In this document: one piece after another, positions 43,539-53,861 of the stretch | Numbering within the stretch: position 1 is the first letter of the stretch | Layout of the letters: each line of letters opens with the position of its first letter | From: Porphyra umbilicalis | Taxonomy: Eukaryota > Rhodophyta > Bangiophyceae > Bangiales > Bangiaceae | Direction: 5' to 3' | Assembly: GCA_002049455.2 (NCBI GenBank) | Contig: KV918790.1 | Span: 248,001-312,000 of the forward strand | Length of the DNA: 64,000 nucleotides | The notes under the pieces: generated by a model | Seen by the model: only the letters and a program-made list of their open reading frames with translations | What the model was told of the DNA's origin: nothing | Databases searched by the model: none | Translations under genes and position numbers: made by a program

Positions 43539-44584
43539 GCTGGCTTCAGACTTCTCTTTCCTCCGCCTGGAGTTGCCTGCAGCGCACTCTTCGCTTGTTT
43601 GCTGTCTGCTGTCTGCTGTCGTGGATGAGTCGCGCCGTTGCTACTGTCGCGTGTGCGCTGTTGGGCGCCCTCTTGTGCTGTGTCTCGAGATGCTGTCGCT
43701 TCCCCCGCCCCCTGACTGCTCTGCTTTGCCCCTGTGCGCAGTCTTGCTGCTCGGCACTCGCCCTCGATGGTGCGGTTGCGGTCGTCGTCCTCCACCCACC
43801 CTTGGTCGTCGCTGCGTTCCAACTGACTCATACCTGTGCGAGCCCCGAGGCTGCCGCTGCCGCTTTGTCTCGTGCTTCATGTGTCGTGTGTGTGTGTGTG
43901 TGTGTGTTCGTGCCGTTGTGCGGTTGTTGTGTACCGGTGTACAGGCTGAAGAAGCCGCTGCAGGACCCGCCTCGGTAACGCGGCGGTGCCAGCTGCTTCC
44001 CTCGTCGACGTCGCTCTGTCTTCCCGCCGCAGCTACTCTATTTGCTTCGCGGCCCCTGGTGACGTCTGCTTTCCTTGCATTGTTTGCTTGACTCATTGCT
44101 GACGTATCCTCGGTGCTCGTTTCCCGTGGAGGTCGGCGTGGGCGCATCCGCTGCCGTGGTCGTCGACGACTGACCCCCGCGTCGCGCCCGTTAACAACAA
44201 GTGGTGCCGGCGTTGCACCTGTCGTACTGCTACGTCAAATGCTGTATGGAGCGACCTTCGTCTTCACGTCAACGTTCGGTGATCTGGTAACAATGGCGGG
44301 ACAGAACGCCTTTGGTGAAGAGGGAGGGTGAAGAGAGTTGAAGAGGAGCTGGCTCGTGGGTGGTGCAGTGCGCCACCGATCGTCGTTGAAGAGGATGGAT
44401 TGTGGGTTGCTCGACTTTTTTCCCCGACGGCGATGCCGTCCCAGTGACGTGACGATCCGGTCACACTTCGGTAGGTACGAGAAAGCAAAAAGAAACACAA
44501 AGCACGGCAAGTCACAGCACCCTGTCCGAGACTCGCCCACCTCCTGACCGCGGAGACAGCAAAGAACAAAGAGCACGGTTTAAA
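43539..44584. other. Convergent 3' spacer with (GT)n
   Basis: No gene is seen between two converging 3' ends. A GT dinucleotide run spans about 43,886-43,907. Composition is lower in GC (Cys/Leu frames by chance) than in the genes. Confidence 0.6.
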
Positions 44585-47029
44585 TCAACCATGATACAGA
44601 GCACCCTCTGCGGCTGGGAACGGGTAGTCATCTGGCCACCCCAGCGACTTGTCTAACAACTGTCCAGCTTGGGGCTCACTCAATAGTGCCGACTCAAGCA
44701 GCAGCATGTCATCAGCGTCGGCCACCGCCAGGTCCGCGCCCTCTGGTAATGGCGCCGCCGGTGGAGGCACGGACGAGGCCGCGGCGTTCGCCTCAGTTGC
44801 GACTGTTGCCGCCGCAAATGCTGCTGCCGCTGCTGCCGCCGACGCCACCGCATCAGCCGCACCATTCGCGATGGCGCCATCACTAGCCACTGCAGATGGC
44901 GAACCCACTGGCAAAAACACGCCTGCCGTATCCGGCACCACGTCCACGCGACCAGCGCCATTCGCCCCATCGCCGGCAGCTGCTCCGGATCGCGCCGCCT
45001 GCCGCCGCTGCTTTCGCCGCTCGTTGGACCGCCTCGCGCTCTCCCGATTCCGGATCGCGCGGTTGTACAAGATGGTATTGTGTGCGAGCTCCTCAAGGTT
45101 CTTGCGCGCCCTTCGCCTCTTCTTGCCCGTCCCGTCGTCGCCTAGGACATCGGATTGGTCGACACTACCAGGGGCACCACCAGTGCCGCCTCTACCGCGC
45201 ACCGAAGCGGTGGCACCAGCGGCCCGCACAGACTGCGCACCGCCGCCACTGCCGCTGCCGCTTCCACTCCCGCTCCGGCTCCCACCATCAGCCTCGTCCT
45301 CGAGAGCAGATGCCAGCAGCAGCGGCGCGCCCTCAACCGACAACAGCCCGGCCAGCGTGGCCACGGCAGTCGACAAATCGGCACCCCCCGAGACAGCTGC
45401 CAGGGCGGAGCGCTCCGCGCTGCTCAACGTCCCCGCGTCGACCGTCCCTGCGCGGTGCTGCTGCCGAAGGAGGCGCGCCAGTAGCGGCACAGCTCGGACA
45501 AAGTCTGATGACCCGGGCGGTGGCGACGACAGTGGTGGCGTCGGGACGCCCAGGGTGGGCGACAGCGCATCGGAAGCGCGAATGCGGAGGCTCTGTTGGT
45601 CTTCGGCCGACGAAGAGTAGACCCCGACCAGGGCGCGGGCCACCATCCGCGACGAGCCGTCCGTCACGTCCTCCCAAAGTCCGCACATGAGAGTGTGGGA
45701 GGAGCTCTGGAAGAGGGCGACTGCCGCCGCAAAGCCCAAAAAGTTGGTTGGCGACGTTAGCACCCCACCGGTAGGACCCGCAGTGGAACCAGCCTTGGCG
45801 TTCAGCACAGAGCGTTGCAGCTGGGCGACCAGGTCCGCCTCTGGGCAGTCGGACGAGTCAACGCGCCCCGCCTTCGTTCCTGGCGGTGGGCCGCCCGACG
45901 ACACGTTGGAGAAGGAGCTTAAACCGGGGGATGGCAACACTAGATCGATGTCGTCAAAGCGCACGTTGGCCGCCCGGTCCCACTCGACCGCCAGGTCCAG
46001 CTGCTTATCTGGGTCAAGCGGCTCGGGCACCTCCCATGGGTCCGTCGAGAGCACCTCCGGGTGGGCCGCCGAGGACAAGCTGGAGCACGTGTCTGTGAGG
46101 CGCAAATCCTCCGGGCCCACCGCGGCTGGCGCAGCCGCAAAGGACGCGGTGGCGGCGGCAGCAGTGGCGGTGGCGGCGGCAGCGGCAGCGGTAGCGGCGA
46201 CGGCAGCGGCATCGTCCTCCGCCTGGGCAGGGAGAGAGCCCCACGACTCCTCTGGTGATGGGGAGCATGGCTCGGTCTGCCCGAAGCCCTGCGACGGTTT
46301 CGTACAAGCGCCCTGGCAACGCTCCATACATAACCGGCATGGCGGGCATGGCCTCGGCGGCCTGAAGACCACCCGGCGGAGGACCTTGGTCGGCATGTCC
46401 ACCCCAAACGGGGGAGCATCAAAGATGACCAACTCCCGCAATTGGAAGTCGGACGCCAGGCCGTCGGCCTTGGCCCCCATCGGCATGCCCAACGATTGGC
46501 GGGCCCCCCCTGCGGCGGCGAGGTGCCCCTCCCCTGGCAGCATCCTGTGCGTCGTCGAGGCGGTCGTAAACCACAGCAGCGTCAACGTGCCAGCCTTGTT
46601 CCATGACAATAGCACCAGCTCGCCCGAAAGCTCGTCTAGCAGAAAGCGTGCGTTCAGGCGCTCCGAGTCTGTCAGCGGCTCGCAGATAAACTTGGCGACG
46701 ACATAGTCCACAAGCGCGTAGCCAAATGTCGCCCCGTTGATCGACGAGTGCGGCGCGAGCAGTACGTTGACCTGCATGGCCAGCTGCCCCGAATCCACGC
46801 ACTGTACCGCCATCGTGACACACGAGGAGGCGGCAACGCCCGCCGCCGTTAGCGGCGCGTCCGACCGCGCGTCCGTTGGGCTCCGGCGGAGCAGCCACTC
46901 CCGCGCCAGGCGGTTGGTGCGCAGCAGCCGCGTCGGCAGCTCCACGTCGTCCACATCTAACGTCCCGTTGGAGGCGCATACGCGCTCCGACATCTTCTTG
47001 CACTCCGACGTAACGCCCATACCTCCCAT
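44585..47029 (-). CDS. bZIP-like basic-region protein without a visible zipper
   Basis: Intact frame of 814 residues. The N-terminal ~200 residues are folded-looking (VTMAVQCVDSGQLAMQVNVL, YALVDYVVAKFICEPLTD, LDELSGELVLLSWNKAGTLT), with no family I can name. Near residues 222-240 lies a Cys cluster, RPCPPCRLCMERCQGAC (C-x2-C-x2-C-x3-C-x3-C). An acidic/Ser middle follows, and at about 650-680 a basic region, NRAIRNRESARRSNERRKQR, fits the bZIP DNA-contact consensus N-x3-[AS]-x2-[SN]-x-R. The residues that should form the leucine zipper are AARSGAAAGDGANGAGRV, with no heptad Leu. Start at 47,029 follows a short clean leader. Likely a nuclear regulator that dimerises by another surface or binds as a monomer. 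Target unknown. Confidence 0.7.
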   Translation of the reverse strand: MGGMGVTSECKKMSERVCASNGTLDVDDVELPTRLLRTNRLAREWLLRRSPTDARSDAPLTAAGVAASSCVTMAVQCVDSGQLAMQVNVLLAPHSSINGATFGYALVDYVVAKFICEPLTDSERLNARFLLDELSGELVLLSWNKAGTLTLLWFTTASTTHRMLPGEGHLAAAGGARQSLGMPMGAKADGLASDFQLRELVIFDAPPFGVDMPTKVLRRVVFRPPRPCPPCRLCMERCQGACTKPSQGFGQTEPCSPSPEESWGSLPAQAEDDAAAVAATAAAAAATATAAAATASFAAAPAAVGPEDLRLTDTCSSLSSAAHPEVLSTDPWEVPEPLDPDKQLDLAVEWDRAANVRFDDIDLVLPSPGLSSFSNVSSGGPPPGTKAGRVDSSDCPEADLVAQLQRSVLNAKAGSTAGPTGGVLTSPTNFLGFAAAVALFQSSSHTLMCGLWEDVTDGSSRMVARALVGVYSSSAEDQQSLRIRASDALSPTLGVPTPPLSSPPPGSSDFVRAVPLLARLLRQQHRAGTVDAGTLSSAERSALAAVSGGADLSTAVATLAGLLSVEGAPLLLASALEDEADGGSRSGSGSGSGSGGGAQSVRAAGATASVRGRGGTGGAPGSVDQSDVLGDDGTGKKRRRARKNLEELAHNTILYNRAIRNRESARRSNERRKQRRQAARSGAAAGDGANGAGRVDVVPDTAGVFLPVGSPSAVASDGAIANGAADAVASAAAAAAAFAAATVATEANAAASSVPPPAAPLPEGADLAVADADDMLLLESALLSEPQAGQLLDKSLGWPDDYPFPAAEGALYHG

Positions 47030-48603
47030 TACCTCAGATGGGCCGGGGGTGGGGGCGGTAGTAGGCCAAGAGGAACGGGGGGTTGCGGCGAAAGGTGCGG
47101 ACGGTCAGGGAGCCGGGGCCCTGGGAGCAGAGGAGTGTCGTGTGGGACACTCACCCTTGGGCGGTGGGAGGCGGCGAGTGGAAGGCAACCGACCCGCACG
47201 CCAGCGACCATCGGCAAGGGACCACACCCTCGGTATCAGAGGCACCCCCGGTGCCCGCACGTGCGCGGGAGGGGACGCACACAAAAAGAAGACGGCAACA
47301 AAACAAGGATGTGCACACACGCTGTCACGCACGAAGCGCACACGGTGTCGTGGCCGCCAGCCGACGGCCAACGTCCACAGGGGTCTTCAGGGGGACCAAG
47401 CCCCACGCCGGACGTCGCCACGAGCGCGCGCGCGCAAAGGCCCTGTGGGCTGCCCTACTGCTGGCTGGTTGAGGGGGGCATCCCGCGGAAGTTTCGATCC
47501 CGGTGCCCTCGCCTTGGCGGTGCGAGGCGGGGGGGCAGACACGTAGGCGCGCAGCCTCGACCTGTGGTCTGGACGGGCTGGTGGCCAGCCCAACACCCCT
47601 CCCCCGCACGCTCCGGGCCGGGGGCAACTGAACCCTTTGTGTTCTTCGTTGACACGTTGCAGCTCCATACATCGTCTCGGGGTCCCGTAGATTCCATACC
47701 TCCAAGCAGAACATCCAATCACAGGCTATCGTTGCAATTTAAAAGCGGCATGCAGCCATCAGTGATGGGCTCTTGAAAATGCCACGAATCACGATGGCGT
47801 ACCCGTTCCAAGCACATTGTCCTGTGGGTCGATGCCACGTGGGCGAGCTTTCCCGACAGCATGCCCATGCCCAGATGCTGGGCAAGAGAGTGCGCACGCG
47901 TCAGATGTGCTGTACTTCACTACCGTACCGCCACTGCTGGAGTGCGCCAGGGTCCGCAACAAGATCGTCCTGGAACACACGTTTTTCCCTCGATGAGAAT
48001 AAATATATCGGCTAAGAGGCCATCGTTGCAAACGAGGATAACCCTCTTTGGTGATGGGCGACCTGGGGGTGGCAGCCAATCGCCGCCCCCCAAACGATGT
48101 AAATGAGCGCGTCTTGCCGGACCTGGTACAAGAAGTGCTGACGCCCAATCCACTAAGTGTCCTGACATGGCAAGCAGGGTGGACCACACACATGCCAAGA
48201 CGGTGGAATATACGAACTTTTGACAAGCGGCTCTGGTCAAAACTCGGCCCTGCGCAGAAGTCTTCGTGCTGGCAGTCCGTACGTGAGGCAGTGGTGCGTC
48301 ACTGAGGTTTTCTCAAGGAGGTGATAATTTGAGTCAAGGCGCGGCGTGGGCTTAGGATAGAAACGAGCAGGTCGATCGTCGACGCACAATGCGCTTCTCT
48401 AGTAGAGAGGCGGCACGGCGCTCGACGACCACTGAGAAGAGTGACTTGACCAGTGAGTCCGACATGGGTAGAAGCGTCACTCTGCAGCGTATCTCTGCAT
48501 GTGTTTTGGTAACATGGCGGTACGTTGGGCGTTTGTGAGGTTCAACTATGTGAAGGAAGGGTTTTTTTCTCGTTCAGATGGCTTGAAACGGGGGGTCTGT
48601 GCT
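47030..48603. other. 1.6-kb spacer, no supported gene
   Basis: This holds the promoter side of the bZIP-like gene and the 3' end of the DDRGK gene. Frames of 100-200 codons exist but none keeps a recognisable pattern. GC drops right of 47,750. No TATA box stands out. Confidence 0.45.
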
Positions 48604-49559
48604 TCAAACGAGCTGGAAACGAGGACGCGGGCTGCATATGACCGCGTCGGGTGAGGAATGGAGGTCGTAATCGAGCGCCACAGCGCGCACCCGCCAGCAC
48701 CCCCCCCCCACCGCCCGCACCCCGCCCACCACGGCGGCCTCACCCCCCCCCCACAGGAGCGCCTCCACGCGCGCCGCCACCTCCTCTGGGCGCACCACCC
48801 CCCGGGCGGCCACCCACGCGGCGAGCGCGTCGGCGCGGTCCCCCCCCAGGGCCACAAAGCGGCCACGGTCGTCAAAGACGCCCTCCAGCCGACCGCCGTC
48901 GGCGGCCGCCGCCAGCCGCGCCGCCGCCTCGGCCGAGCCGACGCCGACAGCCAGCCCCGCGTCTTCCACCGACACGACCCGCCGGGCGCGCGCGAGCGCC
49001 ACCAGCGCCCGGTCCACCGCGTCGCCGCCGCCGTCACCGCCGCCGCCGCCGCCGCTGTCGCCACCGCCGCCGCCGCCGCCGCCGGCCGCCGTCACCGGGT
49101 GTGGCGCCCCCCCCCCACAGGCAGCGTCCGCCGCGTCGCCACCAACGGCGCCGTCGGCGCCCCCCCCCGCGTCGCCCGCCGCCTCGACGGTCATTTGCCC
49201 CCGCCACGCCCCAAGCTCGGCCGCCTCTGCCGCCGCCGCCGCCGCCGCCGCGTTGCGGTTGGCGGCGCGCGCCGCGTCCTCGGCCGCCGCCTCGGCCGCC
49301 TCGTCCTCCCGCCGCGCCGACGCGGCCGCCGCCTCCCGCGCGCGCGCAACGGCGAGGTGGTAGGCCGCCGCCGCTTGCGCGTCGGCCTTGGCCTGCCGGT
49401 GCGCCTCCTTTTTTTTGCCGGGCCGCCGCCGCCGCCGCGTCGACGGGCCGGCGCCGCCACCACCACCACCGCCGCCGCCGCCACCACCGCCGCCATCCCC
49501 CGCATCCCCACCCGCCAACGTGCCGTCGCTGCCGTCGCTGTCGACGCCCGCCGTGCCGT

Positions 49560-49593
<34 letters not shown>

Positions 49594-50099
49594 CGCCGCC
49601 GCCGCGCGGGTGGCACCCTCACGCTGCCGCGCACGCGCGGCGCGGGTGTCGTCCGACTCGGAGCCAGACCCGTCGTCCGTGTGGGTGCCGCCCGCCGCGG
49701 CGGCCGCCACGAGCACCGGCGGGGGGGGGGGGCGGCGGCGACGGCGGCGCCCCCACCGTCACTGGGGGGCGGCGGGGGGGGGTCCGCCCTCGCCGGCGCT
49801 GCGGGGGGAAATCCCGCGGGCACCCACCGGCGGGCGGCGGACCGCGTGGCGGCGGCGGCGCGGGAGAGGGCGGCGGCGGCGGCCGCGACCGCCGCCGCCG
49901 CCGGCCCCGCCGCGGCTGCCCGTCGACGCCCGTGCCACCGCGCGCGGCGGGCGGCACCGTCCGGGTCGGCTGCGTCTTCGGCGGCGGCGGCGGCGGCGAG
50001 CGCCGCCCGCCGGTCGGCGTCGGCGCGGTAGAGGAGGGTGACGAGCGTCAGCAGCGCCGCCGACAGGGTGCCGACAATGGCCGCGTCGACGGCCCACAT
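48604..50099 (-). CDS. DDRGK1: DDRGK1/UFBP1 homologue (UFMylation, ER membrane)
   Basis: In characterised eukaryotes this is the ER-anchored adaptor of the UFM1 E3 complex, working with UFL1. The N terminus (AIVGTLSAALLTLVTLLYRA) is a single membrane anchor, as in the family. A long Ala/Gly/Arg segment follows, then the helical KKKEAHRQAKADAQAAAAYH and REAAAASARREDEAAEAAAE with NRNAA. The C-terminal winged-helix region has DRALVALARARRVVSVEDAG, SAEAAARLAAAADGGRLEGV, FDDRGRFV (DDRGK signature, Lys replaced by Arg; about residue 407) and AAWVAARGVVRPEEVAARV. About 498 residues, against roughly 310 in animals, the excess being low-complexity insertions. The frame changes at the G run at 49,721-49,732. 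The last ~20 residues (YDLHSSPDAVICSPRPRFQL) look unlike the family and may be read-through of an unspliced intron or a wrong end. Confidence 0.82.
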
Positions 50100-50684
50100 G
50101 GTGGGCGCAGGGGAGGGGGAACGACCGGTGGTGTGGAATGCAGGTGGGGAGGGGGACGGGGCAAGTGGGGGGGGGGTTGGGGGTGGAGCGTCGCCTTTGC
50201 GGCGGTGGGAGGGAGTGGGGGGGGGGGCCGACGGTGGCGGCGGCGTCGTCGTGGCGGTCGCGTGCGGCGTGATGACAGCGGGTGGTGCGAAGCGTGGCGA
50301 TCGTCAAAGGGGGGCTGCCCGGCCATATCCTACTACTTTAAATTATTCGAGAAAAGTTCTAACTTGCTTTGAGCTTTCTCAGACCCGATCTTTCTCCTGA
50401 GATCGCGTTCGAAAGTAGTGTAATGTACAGGGTCTGGAAAGGAACTGAGTAGAAAAGCCCTTGCTGGAGGATCACCTGCCGCACGAATCGGTGCGGCACC
50501 AGCCCCATCTCCCTGGCGTGATTGCCCTTGCTCGGCCGCCGGGCCGGTCGCGGTGACTGCGCCGACACGGCGCACCGTCGTGTTGCTGGTCGCACCCGCC
50601 GGGCCACGCGTCGCGGGCCTGTCTCCACGGCCGCCTGGCGGTGGGTGGGGGGACGGCACCCGCGCAGCGGCCACGCGGCATTGA
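50100..50684. other. Spacer between DDRGK1 and the Harbinger element
   Basis: 5' flank of the DDRGK gene. G-rich to 50,290, then an AT-richer patch at 50,330-50,420. No gene is seen. Confidence 0.5.
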
Positions 50685-50864
50685 GAGCACACCCAGCAAT
50701 GTCGCCAGTTCACACACGTAGCCAATATTCGTGCCACGTTGTCCACGTGGCAGATATACGTACAACCTAGCAATGTCGGCGTTCGTTCCGGCTTCACAAA
50801 CGGTGCGGGACTCACAGAACGTGTTAAAAACCGAAATGTAATTACAACCGGATAACTCAAGCAC

Positions 50865-50942
50865 GGTTCGCACACTCGTTCGCATCGTGCGAACCCTCCC
50901 CCAAAAACGGCCTCCATTCTCCTGGGTTCGTACGATGCGAAC
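50865..50942. promoter_or_regulatory. Subterminal palindrome cluster of the Harbinger element
   Basis: Two 17-nt near-palindromes (50,878-50,894 and 50,926-50,942), each GTTCG-N7-CGAAC, plus a half site GGTTCGCA at 50,865. They lie about 200 nt inside the left terminus. In this superfamily ORF1 and the transposase bind such subterminal sites; that role is inferred. Confidence 0.5.
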
Positions 50943-51968
50943 ACTAGGGCGAGCCCATATTGGCGAATTTGAGGTCGAACGCGACCAATCTGGCTGCTAG
51001 GGGTCGTTTGAAACCAACAACAAGCGCTGCCACGTCGCATGGGCTTGATCCCGGACGCTTGACCCAGACGAGGCCGTCAAGTACCACGCTTCCGCGAGGT
51101 CCACTTCGGTCAGCCCAGACAGGCAGTGCCAACCCCTGCGCGAAAATCTTCGTGGAACAGCGCGGACGGTGGACGCCGATCCGAGGGACTAGCGCTTGCC
51201 CGACCCTGTCAATGGCTGCGTGGCTGGATTGACCCGTGAACGGGGGGGTCAGGAGGAGCTGTCACGATTCAGCGCGGGGGGAACGTCCACATGGCCCCTC
51301 ACGAGCCGCATCGAAGATGGCTGTCGACAGCCTCGGGCAGGACCACGCGGCTGGCAAACACAGCCGACGCGCTTTTCTACACGCTGCGCCGGGCCCGACT
51401 GGAGGCTAGGGTGCTGTCTGCGTAGCTGACCTGTCAAAACAGAATGTGTGGCTCTACGTGCCCCGACAGACCGCTTCCCCGACGTGGCATGCGGCGAGCT
51501 ACGACCGATCCCTGCACTAGACGGGACGAAGTTTGACCGACCCGGCCAGGGGGCACGGGACCCTGGGTCAGCACTGGCGGGTCACGAGACGCGGAGCTGC
51601 TCTGGGCCGGGCACAGGCCCACCATGATTCATGGCGGCTTCCCCGCCGCCGAGTGTCTGGCTCAACAGCCGCAAAAAGGAGGGCCGCTGAGCCGTAGGCT
51701 GACCTGCTGTCCGTAGAGTCGGGCCCTGCGCGAGGCTCAGGCACGCGTGGAGGTGGACGGCCCAGTTTCGTGGTCCGTGCCAGTCGACTGGTCAGCCGCT
51801 CGAACGCCACAGGGGACCTCAACAGGGGGGGTCGGGAGCACCGACCCCTCCTGAAGGCGCTGTGAGGGACGCTCAATCGCTTATGTCGCGCGGCTGCCTC
51901 ACTCCCCGGCCATCTGAGGCACCCCCGTAACACAGGGATATTGAGAGGGGGGGTGGGGGGACACAAGA

Positions 51969-53861
51969 ATGGCGCCGCGCTCAGACCGGCCGCCGCTCAA
52001 AATCGTCACACCGCCGGTCGCCACCGCGGTTACCACCGCGGTTACCACCGCGGTCACCACCGCGGTCGCGACCACGGCGGCCGCCGCCATCGCTGTCCCC
52101 GCTGACGTTTTCGCGACGCACACGATCACGCACCGCCAACACTACCCACTCCCTTGCGTTGACACCTCTCCGACTATTCCGATGGCGCCCTCACGACGTT
52201 TTGCGGCGGCCTCTCCGTCACCGTCGTCCAGCTCCGATTCGACGTCGGACGAGGAGGCCGCCACGGCTGACGACGCGTCGGACAACGAGAACGTGGCTGT
52301 CGTGCTCGCGGCGCGGTCTGTTGGTGTGACCACGGCAATGCGCCTGCGCCGCGGTGGCGCGTATCGGCGCCGCGCCTACGTCGGCTCCGTGCCCGGTCGC
52401 CGTGCCAACCGGGAGAGAGATTTCGAGGGCGGCATGCGCCGCATCATGGCCGACTACTTTGGCCTCGACGGCGATGAGCCCGTCTACGACGAGGCGACGT
52501 TCGAGCGCCGCTTTCGTGTGCCCCGTGTCGTGTTCTTGCGGATCTTCGATGACATCAAGGAGCGGCCTTTTTGGCGCCAGGCGGTCAACGCGACAGGGCG
52601 GCCACAAGCCTACGCGCTGCAAAAGCTCGTGGCCGCCTTCCGTGTTCTCGCATTCGGTGAGTCCTACGACCGAGCCGACGAGTATGTGCGTCTGTCGAAG
52701 GCGACGATTGAGGTCTGCGTCAAGAAGCTGCTCGACGTTTTGATCACCGAGTACGAGGACCAGTACCTGCGGCAACCGACAACCACAGAGCTCAAGACCA
52801 TCATGGAGCGCAGCGCCGCTCGGGGTATGCCAGGGTGCATTGGCTCCCTGGACTGCTCCCACTGGGAGTGGCGGGGGTGTCCTAAGGCCCTTGCTGGTCA
52901 GTATATCTCCCGCAAGAAGCGCCGGGCCATCGTATTAGAGACGATATGCGACCACGACCTGTACATTCATCATCTTTTCGCCGGCGCGCCTGGATCCCAC
53001 AACGACCTCAACGTACTCGGCCAATCCCCGCTGTTTATGGACATGATGGACGGCACCTGGCCGCCTAAGGACCTGCCCTACAACGTCAACGGTCGCACGC
53101 GGACAATGCCCTACTATCTGACGGACAAGGCGTACCACAAGTACCCTGTATTCCTGTCGTGCTACCCCAACCCGACCACCCGCAAGCAGCGCATTTTTAA
53201 CCGGCTGCAAGAGGCGATGAGGAAGGACGTGGAGCGCCTCTATGGCGTCTTGACAGCAAGATTCCACATGCTGCTGCGGCCATCGAGATTTACGAGCGTT
53301 CTCCAAATGATCAAGGCTGTGAAGGCGATGGCGATATTGCACAACATGGTCGTCTTGGAGCGACGGGGCGACTTTTTGGGCAACCTGCGCATTGCTGCTG
53401 CCGCTGCGGCACTTGGACGCGACGGTGCGTGTCAAGGCGGTGAGGCAGGTGTGGTGGTGGGCGGGGGGGTAGCGGCCCCGTCTTCCACTGGTGCTGCGGC
53501 TGCTGGGGGTGACGACCCAGCCGGTCGTGGCAACAACGCGGCTCGCTCGAGATTGGGGGGCTCGGGGGTGGGCGGGGGGGTGGCGGCCTCGTCCCCCTCT
53601 GGTCAAGAGGCCGCTGGGGATGACGACCCAGCTGGTCGCGGCCAAGGCGACCGATGTGTCACGCACACCCGGCTTGAGCCGCTCCCTGGGGGCAGTATGC
53701 CTGAGGTGCGCATGGGAGTGAATCCACCAGCGGGATCTTTTCTCTTTTTTCTCGAGGCCAGGGCGGCGATTACGGATAACGACGAGTTCCTGTCGTTGCG
53801 TGACGACATGGCCGAGCACGTGTTCTCCAACCGCGGCGCGTATTTGGCCCCGTACCTGTAG
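51969..53861 (+). CDS. PIF/Harbinger transposase (DDE_4 nuclease)
   Basis: Intact frame of up to 630 residues. The ATG at 52,182 is the more likely start, because the first 71 codons encode a repetitive Ala/Thr/Val stretch from GCGGTTACCACC-type repeats. The N half has a helix-turn-helix-like region (DEATFERRFRVPRVVFLRIF, LQKLVAAFRVLAFGESYDRA). The catalytic core reads GCIGSLDCSHWEWRGCPKAL, PGSHNDLNVLGQSPLF, MPYYLTDKAYHKYPVF and EAMRKDVERLYGVLTARFH. Counting from 51,969 the triad is Asp295, Asp386 and Glu422. These blocks match the plant Harbinger-derived nuclease pattern closely (GSIDC-HW, YLADGIYP, DVERAFGVL). The C terminus after ~480 is Gly/Ala-rich with two repeats of AAGDDDPAGRG. The core shows no break, so the copy may be active. 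Confidence 0.92.
   Translation: MAPRSDRPPLKIVTPPVATAVTTAVTTAVTTAVATTAAAAIAVPADVFATHTITHRQHYPLPCVDTSPTIPMAPSRRFAAASPSPSSSSDSTSDEEAATADDASDNENVAVVLAARSVGVTTAMRLRRGGAYRRRAYVGSVPGRRANRERDFEGGMRRIMADYFGLDGDEPVYDEATFERRFRVPRVVFLRIFDDIKERPFWRQAVNATGRPQAYALQKLVAAFRVLAFGESYDRADEYVRLSKATIEVCVKKLLDVLITEYEDQYLRQPTTTELKTIMERSAARGMPGCIGSLDCSHWEWRGCPKALAGQYISRKKRRAIVLETICDHDLYIHHLFAGAPGSHNDLNVLGQSPLFMDMMDGTWPPKDLPYNVNGRTRTMPYYLTDKAYHKYPVFLSCYPNPTTRKQRIFNRLQEAMRKDVERLYGVLTARFHMLLRPSRFTSVLQMIKAVKAMAILHNMVVLERRGDFLGNLRIAAAAAALGRDGACQGGEAGVVVGGGVAAPSSTGAAAAGGDDPAGRGNNAARSRLGGSGVGGGVAASSPSGQEAAGDDDPAGRGQGDRCVTHTRLEPLPGGSMPEVRMGVNPPAGSFLFFLEARAAITDNDEFLSLRDDMAEHVFSNRGAYLAPYL
52018..52076 (+). repeat. 12-bp repeat in the transposase leader
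   Basis: About four to five units of ACCGCGGTTACC/ACCGCGGTCACC type, each containing the palindrome CCGCGG, lie just upstream of the probable start codon at 52,182. They read as TAVTTAVTTAV if translated. Confidence 0.75.

Noticed and set aside
52851..53234. Asp of SHNDLNVL (residue 346) as second catalytic Asp of the transposase
   Set aside because: The Asp in YLTDKAYHKYP (residue 386) lies 36 residues before the Glu, which fits the Harbinger D-x(~35)-E spacing; residue 346 is conserved but probably structural.
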